From NCBI GenBank assembly GCA_003140315.1, contig PLJS01000200.1, positions 1-32,682 of the forward strand: a DNA stretch of 32,682 bases, read 5' to 3'. The notes below the pieces were generated by a model. The model was not told the DNA's origin and made no database searches. It was given only the letters and a program-made list of their open reading frames with translations. Below are positions 1-8,296 of this stretch, in pieces. Each line of letters starts with the position of its first letter. The stretch's first letter is position 1. The position numbers and the translations under genes were made by a program. The stretch is from Hyphomicrobiales bacterium. Its GTDB lineage: Bacteria; Pseudomonadota; Alphaproteobacteria; Rhizobiales; Xanthobacteraceae.

Positions 1-342
1 CATGTCTGGCCCGAGAGCTGGGGACTCCGCCGCAATCGCTCCGAATGTACTGTGTGCGGCTGTCGCGGCCGTGATCTTGTCGCGCTTCTTCTGCGCGGAA
101 GGGTCGGTCCCTTCCGCGAGCAGCATTTTTGCTTCGTCCCGTTTGCGCCGCGCTGCGACGAGCGGCGTTATCGGATACGGCCCAAAGGAGAGCAGTTTCT
201 CCTTGCCCCCAAATCGGTATTTCATCCGCCAGAGCTTCGCCCCTTTCGGATGCACGAGCAGGTGCAGCCCGCCGCCATCCGACAGCTTGAATGGCTTCGC
301 GCGAGGCTTGGCAGCTCGTATGGCAAAGTCAGTCAGCGCCAC
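1..342 (-). CDS. Tyrosine recombinase (phage/island integrase), N-terminal part, cut by window edge
   Basis: Reading the minus strand from a GTG at 342 gives 114 codons open to the window edge. The protein begins VALTDFAIRAAKPRAKPFKL, followed by SDGGGLHLLV, GAKLWRMKYRFGGKEKLLS and ARRKRDEAKMLLAEGTDP. This is the arm-type DNA-binding domain (DUF4102) that opens P4-like and island integrases; the catalytic domain with its Arg and Tyr residues would lie left of position 1. A GAGGG lies about 9 bases before the GTG. The gene starts 150 bases beyond the 3' end of tRNA-Leu and is transcribed away from it, the standard layout for an integrase that uses a tRNA 3' end as attachment site. The last residues seen (ESPALGPDM) do not clearly continue the family pattern, so a frameshift near the edge cannot be excluded. 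Confidence 0.85.
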   Translation of the reverse strand, partial: MALTDFAIRAAKPRAKPFKLSDGGGLHLLVHPKGAKLWRMKYRFGGKEKLLSFGPYPITPLVAARRKRDEAKMLLAEGTDPSAQKKRDKITAATAAHSTFGAIAAESPALGPDM

Positions 343-491
343 CGCGATCGACCCTCGAAAATACCCCTGGGAGCACCCCCATTTTTTGGGGGTGCAATGG
401 ATTATCACGAGAGGCTATGCGAAAGGCAATCTGCCAAGATACTGTTATATCGATGATTTCCGAATGCTATGTGGCGCTATGAAGTGGTTGA
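343..491. other. Integrase/tRNA junction, probable att region
   Basis: This stretch lies between the integrase start and the tRNA 3' end. It is visibly richer in A and T than the flanking chromosome, especially 395-491, which suggests it came in with the island. No convincing gene is present. By analogy with other tRNA-targeting integrases, the crossover would fall in or just beyond the tRNA 3' half. The matching direct repeat should lie outside this window, at the far end of the island. Confidence 0.45.
373..395. repeat. Perfect 9-bp inverted repeat upstream of the integrase
   Basis: GCACCCCCA and TGGGGGTGC form a perfect 9-bp stem around a TTTTT loop, 31 bases upstream of the integrase start. 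There is no T-run after the stem on either strand, so it is not a classic terminator. It could be an operator or arm-type recombinase site for the integrase, which is inference. Confidence 0.5.
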
Positions 492-576
<85 letters not shown>

Positions 577-595
577 GTCGGGGCGTCGGGCGTGA

Positions 596-625
596 GACAT
601 ATGGCCGGGCGTTTCGCCTTGTCAA
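596..625 (-). promoter_or_regulatory. Probable promoter of tRNA-Leu
   Basis: On the minus strand a consensus -35 TTGACA (620-625) is followed after 17-18 bases by ATATGT/TATGTC (596-602). Transcription would start near 589, about a dozen bases before the tRNA 5' end at 576. The spacing and the exact -35 fit a housekeeping promoter. Confidence 0.5.
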
Positions 626-694
626 CGCTTGAGGAAGCCGCGCGCGGCCCGCTATACAGGGCGACACCACTCCGACGTTGCCCGAAGGCCGCGC

Positions 695-1663
695 ATGACC
701 GAAATCCCCGCAGAGACGCTGGTCACCATTTTCGGCGGCTCGGGCTTCCTCGGGCGCCACGTGGTGCGCGCGCTCGCCCGGCAACGCTACCGCATCCGCA
801 ACGCGGTGCGGCGGCCCGATCTCGCCGGGCATCTGCAGCCGCTCGGCCGCGTTGGGCAGATCCAATCGGTTCAGGCCAATCTGCGCTATCCGGCCTCGAT
901 CGCCGCAGCGGTGCGCGACGCCGACGTCGTCATCAACCTGGTCGCGATCCTGTTCGAGCGCGGCAAGCAGCGCTTCGAGGCCGTGCAGGCGGAGGGCGCC
1001 CATCAGGTCGCGCTGGCGACGGCAGCGCGCGGGGCGCGGCTCATTCATGTCTCGGCGCTCGGCGCCGATCCTGATGCGTCTTCGCTCTACGCCCGCACCA
1101 AGGCGGCGGGCGAAGCCGCGGTGCTCAGCACGGTCCCGGAGGCCACGGTGTTCCGGCCTTCGATCCTGTTCGGCCCGGAGGACGATTTCTTCAACCGCTT
1201 CGCCGGCATGGCGCGGATATCGCCGGTCCTGCCGCTGGTCGGCGGCGGCGAGACCAGATTCCAGCCGGTGTTCGTCGGCGACGCCGCGCGCGCGATCCTT
1301 GCGGCAGTCGAAGGCAAGACCAAGGGCGGGACGATCTATGAGCTCGGCGGGCCCGAGGTGAAGACCTTCAAGGCGCTGATGGAATACGTGCTGGCGGTGA
1401 CCGAGCGGCGCCGGCTGCTCGTGCCGCTGCCCTTCGCGCTCGCGAAGCTGAAGGCCCGGTTCCTCCAATTCCTGCCGAAGCCGCCGCTGACCCCGGATCA
1501 AGTCGAGCTCTTGCGCAGCGACAACGTGGTCTCTGATGCGGCGATCCGCGAAGGCCGCACGCTCGATGCGCTCGGCATCGAGGGCGCCGCCATGGAGGCG
1601 ATCGTGCCGTCTTATCTTTGGCGCTTCCGCAAGACCGGGCAGTTCCGCGGCCGGGTGGCGTAG
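695..1663 (+). CDS. NDUFA9-like NAD(P)-binding protein (complex I-associated family, atypical SDR)
   Basis: The 322-residue protein has an N-terminal Rossmann nucleotide-binding motif GGSGFLG at residues 14-20, a conserved Ser in HVSALGAD near residue 120 and a YxxxK motif (YARTK, 132-136). This is the layout of the NDUFA9-like atypical SDR family, whose eukaryotic member is an accessory subunit of respiratory complex I. In alphaproteobacteria these genes usually stand alone and their role is not well defined. The start at 695 follows GAAGG by 6 bases and leaves the Rossmann strand in the normal place; the frame is open further upstream but that part looks non-coding. The stop abuts the stop of the convergent uppP gene with no base between. 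Confidence 0.85.
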   Translation: MTEIPAETLVTIFGGSGFLGRHVVRALARQRYRIRNAVRRPDLAGHLQPLGRVGQIQSVQANLRYPASIAAAVRDADVVINLVAILFERGKQRFEAVQAEGAHQVALATAARGARLIHVSALGADPDASSLYARTKAAGEAAVLSTVPEATVFRPSILFGPEDDFFNRFAGMARISPVLPLVGGGETRFQPVFVGDAARAILAAVEGKTKGGTIYELGGPEVKTFKALMEYVLAVTERRRLLVPLPFALAKLKARFLQFLPKPPLTPDQVELLRSDNVVSDAAIREGRTLDALGIEGAAMEAIVPSYLWRFRKTGQFRGRVA

Positions 1664-2476
1664 TTATTTCATCAGTGCAAGCGCGATCAAGCCGACGGCG
1701 CCAACCATGATGCGCCACCAGGCGAATACCGCAAAGCCGTGGCCCGACACGTAGTCGAGAAACGTCTTCACCACGACCCAGGCGGCTATGAACGAGACCA
1801 CGAACCCGACCGCCACAATGAATGGGCTGGCGGCGGCGATCTCGTGCCAACTCTTGTAAAGCTCGAAGGCGAACGCGCCCGCCATCGTCGGCATCGCCAG
1901 ATAGAACGAGAACTCGGCCGCGGAGCGCTTGTCGGCGCCGAGCAGCATCGCGGAGACGATCGTCGCGCCCGAGCGCGACACGCCCGGTATCATCGCAAGG
2001 CACTGGCAGAAGCCGATGATCAGGTAGGTTCTGAGCGGAAAGTCGGTAGCGTCGTGATAGCGCGGTCGCAGCGTGAGGCGGTCGACCCACAACAATACGG
2101 CGCCGCCGACGATCAGCGCGACGCACACGATCCAGACGTTGAACAGCACGCCCTTGATGAAGCCGTGCAGCAGCGCGCCGATCACCGCCGCGGGCAGGAA
2201 CGCCACCAAGACGCCGATGACGAAGCGCCGGTCATGGGCATTCGTGAACATGCCAAGCGCGATATTCCACAGACGCGTGAAGTAGATCGTCAGCAATGCG
2301 AGGATCGCGCCGAACTGGATCAGAACCGCAAAGCTGTCCCAGAACGCTCTCTTCTCGGGCTCGGGACCGAAGAAATGATCGACCAGCAAGAGATGCCCGG
2401 TCGAGGACACGGGCAAGAATTCGGTGAGGCCTTCGACGATGCCGAGCACGATGGCCTTGAACAGGTCGAACAGCAT
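1664..2476 (-). CDS. uppP: Undecaprenyl-diphosphate phosphatase UppP (BacA)
   Basis: UppP is an inner-membrane enzyme that removes a phosphate from undecaprenyl diphosphate, recycling the lipid carrier for peptidoglycan and other envelope glycans. The 270-residue protein has the usual family length. Both signature regions are present: [14 protein letters not shown] at residues 15-28 and PGVSRSG at 164-170, the latter contributing the catalytic Arg and Ser. The rest is hydrophobic with about seven or eight membrane segments. The ATG at 2476 has GGAG upstream and places the first motif correctly. The gene converges on the NDUFA9-like gene without a gap. Loss or overproduction of this family is known to alter bacitracin sensitivity. 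Confidence 0.96.
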   Translation of the reverse strand: MLFDLFKAIVLGIVEGLTEFLPVSSTGHLLLVDHFFGPEPEKRAFWDSFAVLIQFGAILALLTIYFTRLWNIALGMFTNAHDRRFVIGVLVAFLPAAVIGALLHGFIKGVLFNVWIVCVALIVGGAVLLWVDRLTLRPRYHDATDFPLRTYLIIGFCQCLAMIPGVSRSGATIVSAMLLGADKRSAAEFSFYLAMPTMAGAFAFELYKSWHEIAAASPFIVAVGFVVSFIAAWVVVKTFLDYVSGHGFAVFAWWRIMVGAVGLIALALMK

Positions 2477-2722
2477 GGGATCGGGCTCCGAGCAAGGCGG
2501 GATGCGGGCGGCGAATCAGACCGGGCGCGGCGGTGATTCTCGCGCAAGCGCCGCGCAGGCTTTTGGCGCAACCGTGGTGCGAGAGCAATAGAACCGGAAA
2601 AATCGCGCGGAGCGGCCCGGCCGCCCGGTTAAGCCCGGGGCTAGCTTTTTCGGGGTCTTCCACTAGGGTTGCGGTGGCCCACTCGCTTTGAGCCGAATCG
2701 GGCCACTCCATCGCGACAGCCG

Positions 2723-3415
2723 ATGATCACCCTGTTCCATCACCCGTTCTGTCCGCATTCGCGCTTCGTGCGCATCGCGCTCGGCGAATACCACGTCGTG
2801 CCGCGACTGGTGGAGGAGCGCGTGTGGGAGCGGCGCGAGGAGTTTTTGGCGCTCAATCCGGAAGGCACCACGCCCGTGCTGATCGAGGAGGGCCGCCCGG
2901 TCGTGCCGGGCGCCGCGGTCATCGCGGAATATCTCGACGAGACGCTGGGGGCAGACCTCGGCGAGCGGCGGCTGATGCCTATGCAGCCGGGTGCGCGCGT
3001 CGAGGTGCGGCGGCTGACACACTGGTTCAACGAGAAGTTCTTCGCCGAGGTGAGCAGCCCGCTCGTCACCGAGCGCATCTACAAGCAGACCATGCGCGGC
3101 GACCAGGGTGGCGGGCCGCCCGATACCGGCGCGATCCGTGCGGCACGGACCAACATCCGCTACCATCTGTCCTACATCGGCTGGCTCGCACGTCAGCGCA
3201 ACTGGCTCGCCGGCGATCAGATGAGCTATGCGGATCTCGCGGCGGCGGCGCATCTGTCGGTCGCCGACTATCTGGACGCTGTGCCGTGGACCGAGGACGA
3301 AACCGCAAAGGTCTGGTACGCGCGGGTCAAGTCGCGGCCCTCGTTCCGTCCGCTGCTGGGCGATCTGGTGCCGGGAATCCCGCCGTCGCCGACCTACGTG
3401 GACCTGGATTTTTGA
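2723..3415 (+). CDS. Glutathione S-transferase family protein
   Basis: The 230-residue protein has an N-terminal thioredoxin-like GST domain. It opens [20 protein letters not shown] with a CPHS motif at the position of the active-site Ser or Cys, followed by [13 protein letters not shown] (the cis-Pro region) and a conserved AVIAEYLDE. An all-helical C-terminal domain follows from about residue 85, with [18 protein letters not shown] matching the conserved N-capping region. The substrate cannot be told. The ATG at 2723 is chosen because the thioredoxin fold starts at once; the frame is open to 2669. Its stop overlaps the queG start, so it is probably co-transcribed with queG and the SDR gene. 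Confidence 0.9.
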   Translation: MITLFHHPFCPHSRFVRIALGEYHVVPRLVEERVWERREEFLALNPEGTTPVLIEEGRPVVPGAAVIAEYLDETLGADLGERRLMPMQPGARVEVRRLTHWFNEKFFAEVSSPLVTERIYKQTMRGDQGGGPPDTGAIRAARTNIRYHLSYIGWLARQRNWLAGDQMSYADLAAAAHLSVADYLDAVPWTEDETAKVWYARVKSRPSFRPLLGDLVPGIPPSPTYVDLDF

Positions 3416-4569
3416 GCGGCGCCCGATCCGCGGATCTCAAGAACGACCTGACGACTGCGGCGCGCGCGCAAGGCTTCGAGACCGTCGGCATCGTGCGCCC
3501 CGACGCGATCTCCGATGCACGGGGATATTTCGAGCGCTTCATCGCCGAGGGCGGCCACGGCGACATGGCGTGGCTCGCGAGCACGTCCGAACGCCGCGTG
3601 AACCCGCGCGAGCTCTGGCCCGACGTCAAATCGATCATCATGCTCGGCCTGAACTATGGGCCCGAGCACGAACACGACCCGCTCGCGATCCTGACGCAAC
3701 GTGAGCGCGGCGCGATCTCGATCTATGCGCAGGGCGATGACTACCACGACGTGATCAAGTCGCGGCTCAAGGCGCTGGCGCGCTGGCTCGTCGCCAACGC
3801 GGGAGGCGACGTGAAGGTGTTCGTCGATACCGCCGCCGTGATGGAGAAACCGCTTGCCGCCGCCGCCGGTCTCGGCTGGCAGGGCAAGCACACGAACCTC
3901 GTATCGCGCCAGCACGGCTCGTGGCTGTTCCTCGGCGCGATCTTCACGACGCTCGAATTGCCTGCCGACACGGCTGAGGTCGACCATTGCGGCACGTGCC
4001 GGGCCTGCCTCGATATCTGCCCGACGAACGCGTTCCCGGCGCCCTACCGGCTCGATGCGCGGCGCTGCATCTCGTACCTCACGATCGAGCACAAGGGACC
4101 GATCCCGCGCGAACTGCGGGCACCGATGGGCAACCGCATCTACGGTTGCGACGATTGCCTCGCGGTCTGCCCGTGGAACAAGTTCGCGCAGGCCGGACGC
4201 GAGGCGAAACTTGCGGCCCGCGCGACCCTGCGCGCGCCGCATCTCGGCGAGCTCTCACGCCTCGACGACGCGGCGTTCCGCGCGCTGTTCGCCAAGTCGC
4301 CAGTCAAGCGCACGGGGCGCGACCGCTTCGTGCGCAATGTGGCGATCGCGATCGGCAATTCGGGCGAACCGCGGCTTGCCATCGAGGCCGAGCGCTTGCT
4401 GCGCGATGGTTCGCCGCTGGTGCGCGGCGCCGCCGTATGGGCGCTGGGTCGGCTCGATCCGAAGAGGCTCGCGGACGTGGCGGCGGAGTACCGCGCGCGC
4501 GAGACCGATGTATCCGTGTCCGACGAATGGACGGCCGCGCTGGACGAGAGCCTGAAGGCGGACGCCTGA
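3412..4569 (+). CDS. queG: Epoxyqueuosine reductase QueG
   Basis: QueG reduces epoxyqueuosine to queuosine in tRNA, the last step of queuosine synthesis, using cobalamin and two [4Fe-4S] clusters. Cluster ligands are visible as C193[10 protein letters not shown]203-P and C246-DD-C-LAV-C253-P, with C219 between them. [14 protein letters not shown] (from residue 137) holds the conserved catalytic Asp region, and HEAT-like helices close the protein. The start is probably TTG at 3412, which overlaps the GST stop (TTGA) and yields a normal N-terminus of 385 residues; no ATG or GTG lies near. The next gene overlaps its stop by one base, indicating translational coupling through GST-queG-SDR. Confidence 0.95.
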   Translation: MSGARSADLKNDLTTAARAQGFETVGIVRPDAISDARGYFERFIAEGGHGDMAWLASTSERRVNPRELWPDVKSIIMLGLNYGPEHEHDPLAILTQRERGAISIYAQGDDYHDVIKSRLKALARWLVANAGGDVKVFVDTAAVMEKPLAAAAGLGWQGKHTNLVSRQHGSWLFLGAIFTTLELPADTAEVDHCGTCRACLDICPTNAFPAPYRLDARRCISYLTIEHKGPIPRELRAPMGNRIYGCDDCLAVCPWNKFAQAGREAKLAARATLRAPHLGELSRLDDAAFRALFAKSPVKRTGRDRFVRNVAIAIGNSGEPRLAIEAERLLRDGSPLVRGAAVWALGRLDPKRLADVAAEYRARETDVSVSDEWTAALDESLKADA

Positions 4570-5477
4570 TGGCGGCTCTTTTCTGCTTCGGCCTTGGCTA
4601 TTGCGCCGAACATTATGTCGCGGAATTCGGCGCGCGCCACGATCGCATCGCCGGGACGGTCCGCACGCGCGAGAAGGCCGCCGCCATCGCGGCCGCACGA
4701 TTCGGCAATCACGCGGTCGAAGCCTTCGTGTTCGACGGCACCGCGGCGGCGCCGGAGATCACCGCCGCACTGATGGACGCAAGCGCGATGCTCGTGTCCG
4801 TACCGCCGGGCGAGAGCGATCCCGTGCTGGCGCAATTCGCCGACGCGATCGCGGGTGCGCCGTATCTGCGATCGATCGTCTATCTGTCGACCGTCGGCGT
4901 CTATGGCGACCACGCGGGCGCCTGGGTCGACGAGGCGACGCCGCCTGCCCCAATCTCGGATCGCGGCCGCGCGCGTTTTGAGGCCGAGCAGGCCTGGACC
5001 GAGCTCGGCGCGCGAGCCGGCAAGGCCGTCGCGATCTTCCGTCTCTCCGGAATTTACGGGCCGGGCCAGAACGCGCTCATCCAGGTCGCACGCCGTACCG
5101 CGAAGCGCATCGACAAGCCCGGCCAAGTCTTCAACCGCATCCACGTCGCCGACATTGCACAGGCGATCGACGCCGCGTTCACGCGGCAAGCGAACGGCGT
5201 CTTCAACGTCACCGACGACGAGCCCGCGCGCCAGGGCGAGCCGATCGCCTTTGCGGCGGAATTGCTCGGCGTCCCGCCGCCGCCGCAAGTCCCGTTCGAC
5301 GAGGCCGCGAAATCGATGTCGCCGATGGCGCTCTCGTTCTACGGCGAGAGCAAACGGGTGCGGAACGACAAGATGAAGCGTGAGCTGTCCGTGCGGCTGC
5401 GCTATCCGAGCTATCGCGAGGGACTGCGCGCGCTCTTGGAATCCGACGACGCGGCGCGTTCACCGTCATGTGATTGA
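4569..5477 (+). CDS. NAD(P)-dependent epimerase/SDR-family protein (YeeZ-like)
   Basis: The 302-residue protein is a Rossmann-fold enzyme of the extended/atypical SDR type. It starts with a shortened nucleotide-binding loop FGLGYCAEHY, has YLSTVGVYGDHAG for the conserved Ser/Thr and Tyr region, and RLSGIYGPGQNAL for the substrate-loop region typical of epimerase-like proteins. NRIHVADIAQAI resembles the HVDD-type motif of NDP-sugar epimerases. The ATG overlaps the queG stop (TGATG). The substrate is unknown; similar genes often follow queG in Hyphomicrobiales (from memory), which does not prove a link with queuosine. Confidence 0.85.
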   Translation: MAALFCFGLGYCAEHYVAEFGARHDRIAGTVRTREKAAAIAAARFGNHAVEAFVFDGTAAAPEITAALMDASAMLVSVPPGESDPVLAQFADAIAGAPYLRSIVYLSTVGVYGDHAGAWVDEATPPAPISDRGRARFEAEQAWTELGARAGKAVAIFRLSGIYGPGQNALIQVARRTAKRIDKPGQVFNRIHVADIAQAIDAAFTRQANGVFNVTDDEPARQGEPIAFAAELLGVPPPPQVPFDEAAKSMSPMALSFYGESKRVRNDKMKRELSVRLRYPSYREGLRALLESDDAARSPSCD

Positions 5478-5572
5478 CGGCGGCCGAGCAGAACGTCGTA
5501 TTCGTTACCGCGATTAAGACAAAGCGCCGTCGCGTGGAGCAAAGCCGCGGCCTGAACCAAAGGAGGATTCGA

Positions 5573-6472
5573 ATGTCAGCCCAGCCGAAACTTGCGTCCG
5601 ATATCGTGGGATTGGCGCATCAGGTCGACCCGTTGTCGCGCCGCGGCTTCTTCATGACGGCGACGGCCGCAACGGCCGCCGGCTACACGCTCGCGGCCGG
5701 CCCCGTGCGCGCGGACGCGATCAAGACCGACACAACGGGCATCACCGCTGGCGACGCCAAGGTGAAAGTTTCCGACGGCGAAATGCCGGTTTATTTCGCC
5801 CGCCCCGCCAACGTGGCGAACCCGCCGGTGATTCTGGTCGCGATGGAGATCTTCGGCCTACACGAATACATCAAGGATGTGACGCGCCGCCTCGCCAAGC
5901 TCGGCGCGCTTGCGGTCGCGCCCGACTATTATTTCCGCAAGGGCGAGGACCTGACCAAGATCACCGAGATCCCGAAACTGATGCCGATCGTCAACACCAA
6001 GCCGGACGCCGAGCTTCTCGCCGATCTCGACGCGACGGTTGCCTGGGCGAAACAGCAAGGCGGCAACACCGACAAGCTTGGCATCATGGGCTATTGCCGC
6101 GGCGGGCGCACCGTGTGGGTCTATTCGGCGCATAATCCGAACCTGAAGGCGGGCGTTTCGTTCTACGGCTCGCTGGTCGATCCGGACGCCCAGAAGGCGA
6201 TCTGGCCGAAGAGCCCGAGCGAGCTCGCGGGCGACATCAAGGAGCCGGTGCTCGGTCTCTACGGCGAGGCCGACCAGGGCATCCCGGTCGCGCAGGTCGA
6301 GGCCATGAAGGCCGCGCTCGCCGCCGCGCACAAGACCGCGGAGTTCAAGATCTATCCCGGCGCGCCGCATGGCTTCCACGCCGACTACCGGCCGAGCTAC
6401 CGCAAGGAAGCAGCCGACGATGCCTGGGCGCAGCTGCAGGCGTGGTTCAAGAAATACGGCGTGCTGAGCTGA
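5573..6472 (+). CDS. Dienelactone hydrolase family protein with Tat signal
   Basis: This 299-residue alpha/beta hydrolase has the Cys-Asp-His triad of dienelactone hydrolases: C175 in GYCRGG, D234 in GEADQGIP and H266 in GAPHGFHADY. Residues 22-47 form a twin-arginine signal (SRRGFF, then an Ala-rich stretch ending VRA), so the folded enzyme is probably exported. Cleavage of an ester or lactone is expected but the natural substrate is unknown. The start at 5573 is fixed by a perfect AGGAGG at 5561-5566, 6 bases upstream, and the frame is open to 5474. A 95-base gap separates it from the SDR gene. Confidence 0.92.
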   Translation: MSAQPKLASDIVGLAHQVDPLSRRGFFMTATAATAAGYTLAAGPVRADAIKTDTTGITAGDAKVKVSDGEMPVYFARPANVANPPVILVAMEIFGLHEYIKDVTRRLAKLGALAVAPDYYFRKGEDLTKITEIPKLMPIVNTKPDAELLADLDATVAWAKQQGGNTDKLGIMGYCRGGRTVWVYSAHNPNLKAGVSFYGSLVDPDAQKAIWPKSPSELAGDIKEPVLGLYGEADQGIPVAQVEAMKAALAAAHKTAEFKIYPGAPHGFHADYRPSYRKEAADDAWAQLQAWFKKYGVLS

Positions 6473-6480
6473 CCTCTTTT

Positions 6481-6504
6481 CCTCTCCCCGCTTGGGGGGA
6501 GAGG
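6481..6504. repeat. C/G-rich palindrome, copy 1 of a dispersed family
   Basis: CCTCTCCCC and GGGGAGAGG form a 9-bp stem around GCTTGG, just after the dienelactone hydrolase gene. The trailing bases (GTGGCGAGGCGCAAAGCGTCGAGC) resemble tails seen on such elements in other Hyphomicrobiales. It may end transcription weakly, but there is no T-run. Related copies occur at 19047, 19469, 22703, 30164, 31178 and 31834. Confidence 0.6.
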
Positions 6505-6572
6505 GTGGCGAGGCGCAAAGCGTCGAGCCGGATTGCAGGCTGGCGAGGTACGCGCCTTCATGGGCGCGCGTC

Positions 6573-6601
6573 TTGTCACCAATATGGTGACATGCTATTT
6601 T
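6573..6601 (+). promoter_or_regulatory. Promoter of the HigBA-type operon
   Basis: TTGTCA (6573-6578) and TATTTT (6596-6601) are exactly 17 bases apart, and TGC directly before the -10 gives an extended -10. The expected transcription start is near 6607-6608, at the toxin ATG itself, so the mRNA may be leaderless. That fits the absence of a Shine-Dalgarno sequence. Confidence 0.6.
6574..6592. promoter_or_regulatory. Operator palindrome for antitoxin autorepression
   Basis: TGTCACCA-ATA-TGGTGACA is a perfect 8-bp inverted repeat with a 3-base centre. It covers the -35 box and most of the spacer of the operon promoter. HigA-family antitoxins generally repress their own operon by binding such palindromes through their helix-turn-helix, so this is the likely binding site. 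Confidence 0.7.
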
Positions 6602-6607
6602 ATTGCG

Positions 6608-7129
6608 ATGCAGGTGATCGCGCGCCGGACGCTGAGGCAGTTCTGGGAACGACATCCGCAAGCCGAGGGACCGCTGCGGGCCTGGTTCGCGGCCGTGACT
6701 GGGGCAAGCTGGAAAGACCCGAACGCCGTTAAGCGCCAGTTCGGCACGACGGTCGATTTTGTCGCCGACAATCGGATCATCTTCGATCTCGGCGGCAACA
6801 AGTACCGTTTGGTCGCGCACGCGTCCTACAAGTTCGGGCGAGTGCTTGTGAAATTCGTCGGCACGCACGCCGAATACGACCGTATCAATCCGGAAACCGT
6901 GTCATGGCGAAAAAGCCGATCCGTCCGCTCCGCTCGGAAGCCGACTACGACGCCGCGCTCATCGAGATCGAACGCTACTTCGACAAGGAACCGAAGCCCG
7001 GCACGCCGGCGGCCGATGATTTCGGTCTCCTGGCGCTCGTCATCGAGGATTACGAACGGAAAAATTGGCCGATCGACCCTCCTGATCCCGTGGCAGCAAT
7101 TCGCTACCGTATGGAGACTGGCGGGTTGA
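6608..7129 (+). CDS. HigB-family toxin with an abnormal C-terminal extension (lost stop codon)
   Basis: Residues 1-98 (MQVIARRTLRQFWERHP to GTHAEYDRINPETV) are a complete HigB-type mRNA interferase domain, including the conserved GGNKYRLV and FVGTHAEYD segments. Members of this family cleave mRNA, usually at the ribosome, and normally end close to residue 98. Here codon 99 is TCA (6902-6904) instead of a stop, so the frame runs 75 further residues through the antitoxin gene with a Ser/Arg-rich, non-domain sequence. TGA in place of TCA would give the standard TGATG overlap with the antitoxin start, so one C at 6903 explains the change. The ATG at 6608 has no Shine-Dalgarno and may be leaderless. 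The toxin may be altered or inactive; a sequencing error is possible. Confidence 0.8.
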   Translation: MQVIARRTLRQFWERHPQAEGPLRAWFAAVTGASWKDPNAVKRQFGTTVDFVADNRIIFDLGGNKYRLVAHASYKFGRVLVKFVGTHAEYDRINPETVSWRKSRSVRSARKPTTTPRSSRSNATSTRNRSPARRRPMISVSWRSSSRITNGKIGRSTLLIPWQQFATVWRLAG

Positions 7130-7305
7130 CCCAAGCCGATCTCGGTCGCCTGCTTGGATCGCGCCAGCGTGCTTCGGACGTCCTTTCGCACAAGCGCCGG
7201 CTGACCATGCAGATGGCCTGGAAGCTGCATCGGGAATGGGGCATTCCGGCCGACGCCTTGCTCAAGCCGACGACGGAACGACGCGGACAACGCGGCGCAC
7301 GTTAG
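6904..7305 (+). CDS. HigA-family antitoxin (helix-turn-helix)
   Basis: This 133-residue protein is the partner of the upstream HigB-like toxin. Residues 1-65 form the toxin-binding N-terminal part (RSEADYDAALIEIERYFDK is typical of HigA2/YgjM-like antitoxins). A helix-turn-helix follows at about 73-101 (GLTQADLGRLLGSRQRASD, LSHKRRLTM). It should neutralise the toxin and repress the operon at the palindrome upstream. The ATG lies inside the extended toxin frame; without the toxin's lost stop the two genes would overlap as TGATG. The stop overlaps the stop of the convergent hydrolase gene by three bases. Confidence 0.9.
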   Translation: MAKKPIRPLRSEADYDAALIEIERYFDKEPKPGTPAADDFGLLALVIEDYERKNWPIDPPDPVAAIRYRMETGGLTQADLGRLLGSRQRASDVLSHKRRLTMQMAWKLHREWGIPADALLKPTTERRGQRGAR

Positions 7306-8093
7306 AATTCCGCGACCGCGCGGATCAGCCGCTCGATGTCCTCGGGACGCGAGAGGCGGTGATCGCCGTCCTTGACCAGGGTGAGCACCACGTCGTCCTG
7401 GGCGAGCCGCGAGGTCAACTCGACGGCGTGGTTCCACGGCACATCGGGATCGAGCACGCCCTGGAGGATGCGGACCGGGCAGCCGGTCTCGATCATGCCG
7501 CCGAGGAGGAGGTGATTGCGGCCGTCGTCGATCAGGCCGCGCGTGATCGGATAGGGTTCCTCGGAATACGCCGAGGGGCGCAGCCAGGCGCCTTTCTCCT
7601 CGATCTGGCGCTTCACATCGGGCGGGAAGCGCTGCCACATCAGCGCTTCGGTGAAATCGACCGCCGGAGCGATCAGCACGAGGCCCGCGATGGAGGCGAG
7701 TGCCGGTCGCCCGATGGCCGCGTGTTTGCGCAGTTCGCGCGCCAGCAGCAAAGCAAGCCAGCCGCCCATCGATGAGCCCACGACCACCTGCGCGCCGCGG
7801 CAATGAGCCTCGAACACCGCGAGGCTCTCCTCCAGCCAGCGGGTGATCGTGCCGGCGGCGAATTCGCCCCCGGATTCTCCATGCCCCGAATAGTCGAACC
7901 GGACGCAGGCGCGGCCTTGCGCACGCGCCCATTCGCTAAGCGCCGCGGCCTTGGTGCCCAACATGTCCGACTTGAAGCCGCCGAGCCAGAACAGGCCGGG
8001 TCCTTTGCCCGCGCCCCCTTCGGTTCGCACCGCGATCGCGCGTTTTGCGGAACCGGTTCCTATTTTCAGAAAAGTCGGGCTAGAATGGTCCAT
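7302..8093 (-). CDS. Alpha/beta hydrolase (ABHD10-like)
   Basis: The 263-residue protein has the alpha/beta-hydrolase triad: nucleophile S108 in GSSMGG, an acid at D215 or D217 in LDPDVPW, and H245 in DGDHRLS. The N-terminal LFWLGGFKSDMLGTKA and RFDYSGHGESGG give the oxyanion loop and the conserved D-Y-SGHG segment of the group that includes mitochondrial ABHD10 thioesterase. It probably cleaves a thioester or ester; the substrate is unknown. The ATG at 8093 leads directly into the fold; the frame is open to 8327 but that part is low-complexity and non-conserved. It converges on the antitoxin gene with overlapping stops. Confidence 0.88.
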   Translation of the reverse strand: MDHSSPTFLKIGTGSAKRAIAVRTEGGAGKGPGLFWLGGFKSDMLGTKAAALSEWARAQGRACVRFDYSGHGESGGEFAAGTITRWLEESLAVFEAHCRGAQVVVGSSMGGWLALLLARELRKHAAIGRPALASIAGLVLIAPAVDFTEALMWQRFPPDVKRQIEEKGAWLRPSAYSEEPYPITRGLIDDGRNHLLLGGMIETGCPVRILQGVLDPDVPWNHAVELTSRLAQDDVVLTLVKDGDHRLSRPEDIERLIRAVAEF

Positions 8094-8296
8094 CTGGCTC
8101 CGTCCGTGCGGCCAGGGCGAATGCCCTGTCCTGTCAAAACAATGTCCGCCGGCGGGGCGACAGGGGATGGTACCGTGCGGCTCCGCTGTGCGCCGAGTAG
8201 AGTGCTGCGCCTGCCCGTGTTTCGCCGCAAGCCGCGGCAGAACGCAAGGGGTGGGCACGCGCTTGGTCGTGCCCGAGCCGCGGCGGGCCGCCGCAG

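Noticed and set aside
6584-6607. Upstream in-frame ATG for the HigB-type toxin (MVTCYFIA extension)
   Set aside because: These codons overlap the operator and -10 box; the family domain begins at MQVIARRTL.
8113-8128. CAGGGC-GAAT-GCCCTG hairpin upstream of the first GT4 gene
   Set aside because: The stem is only 6 bp with no T-run on either strand; it may be chance in GC-rich sequence.
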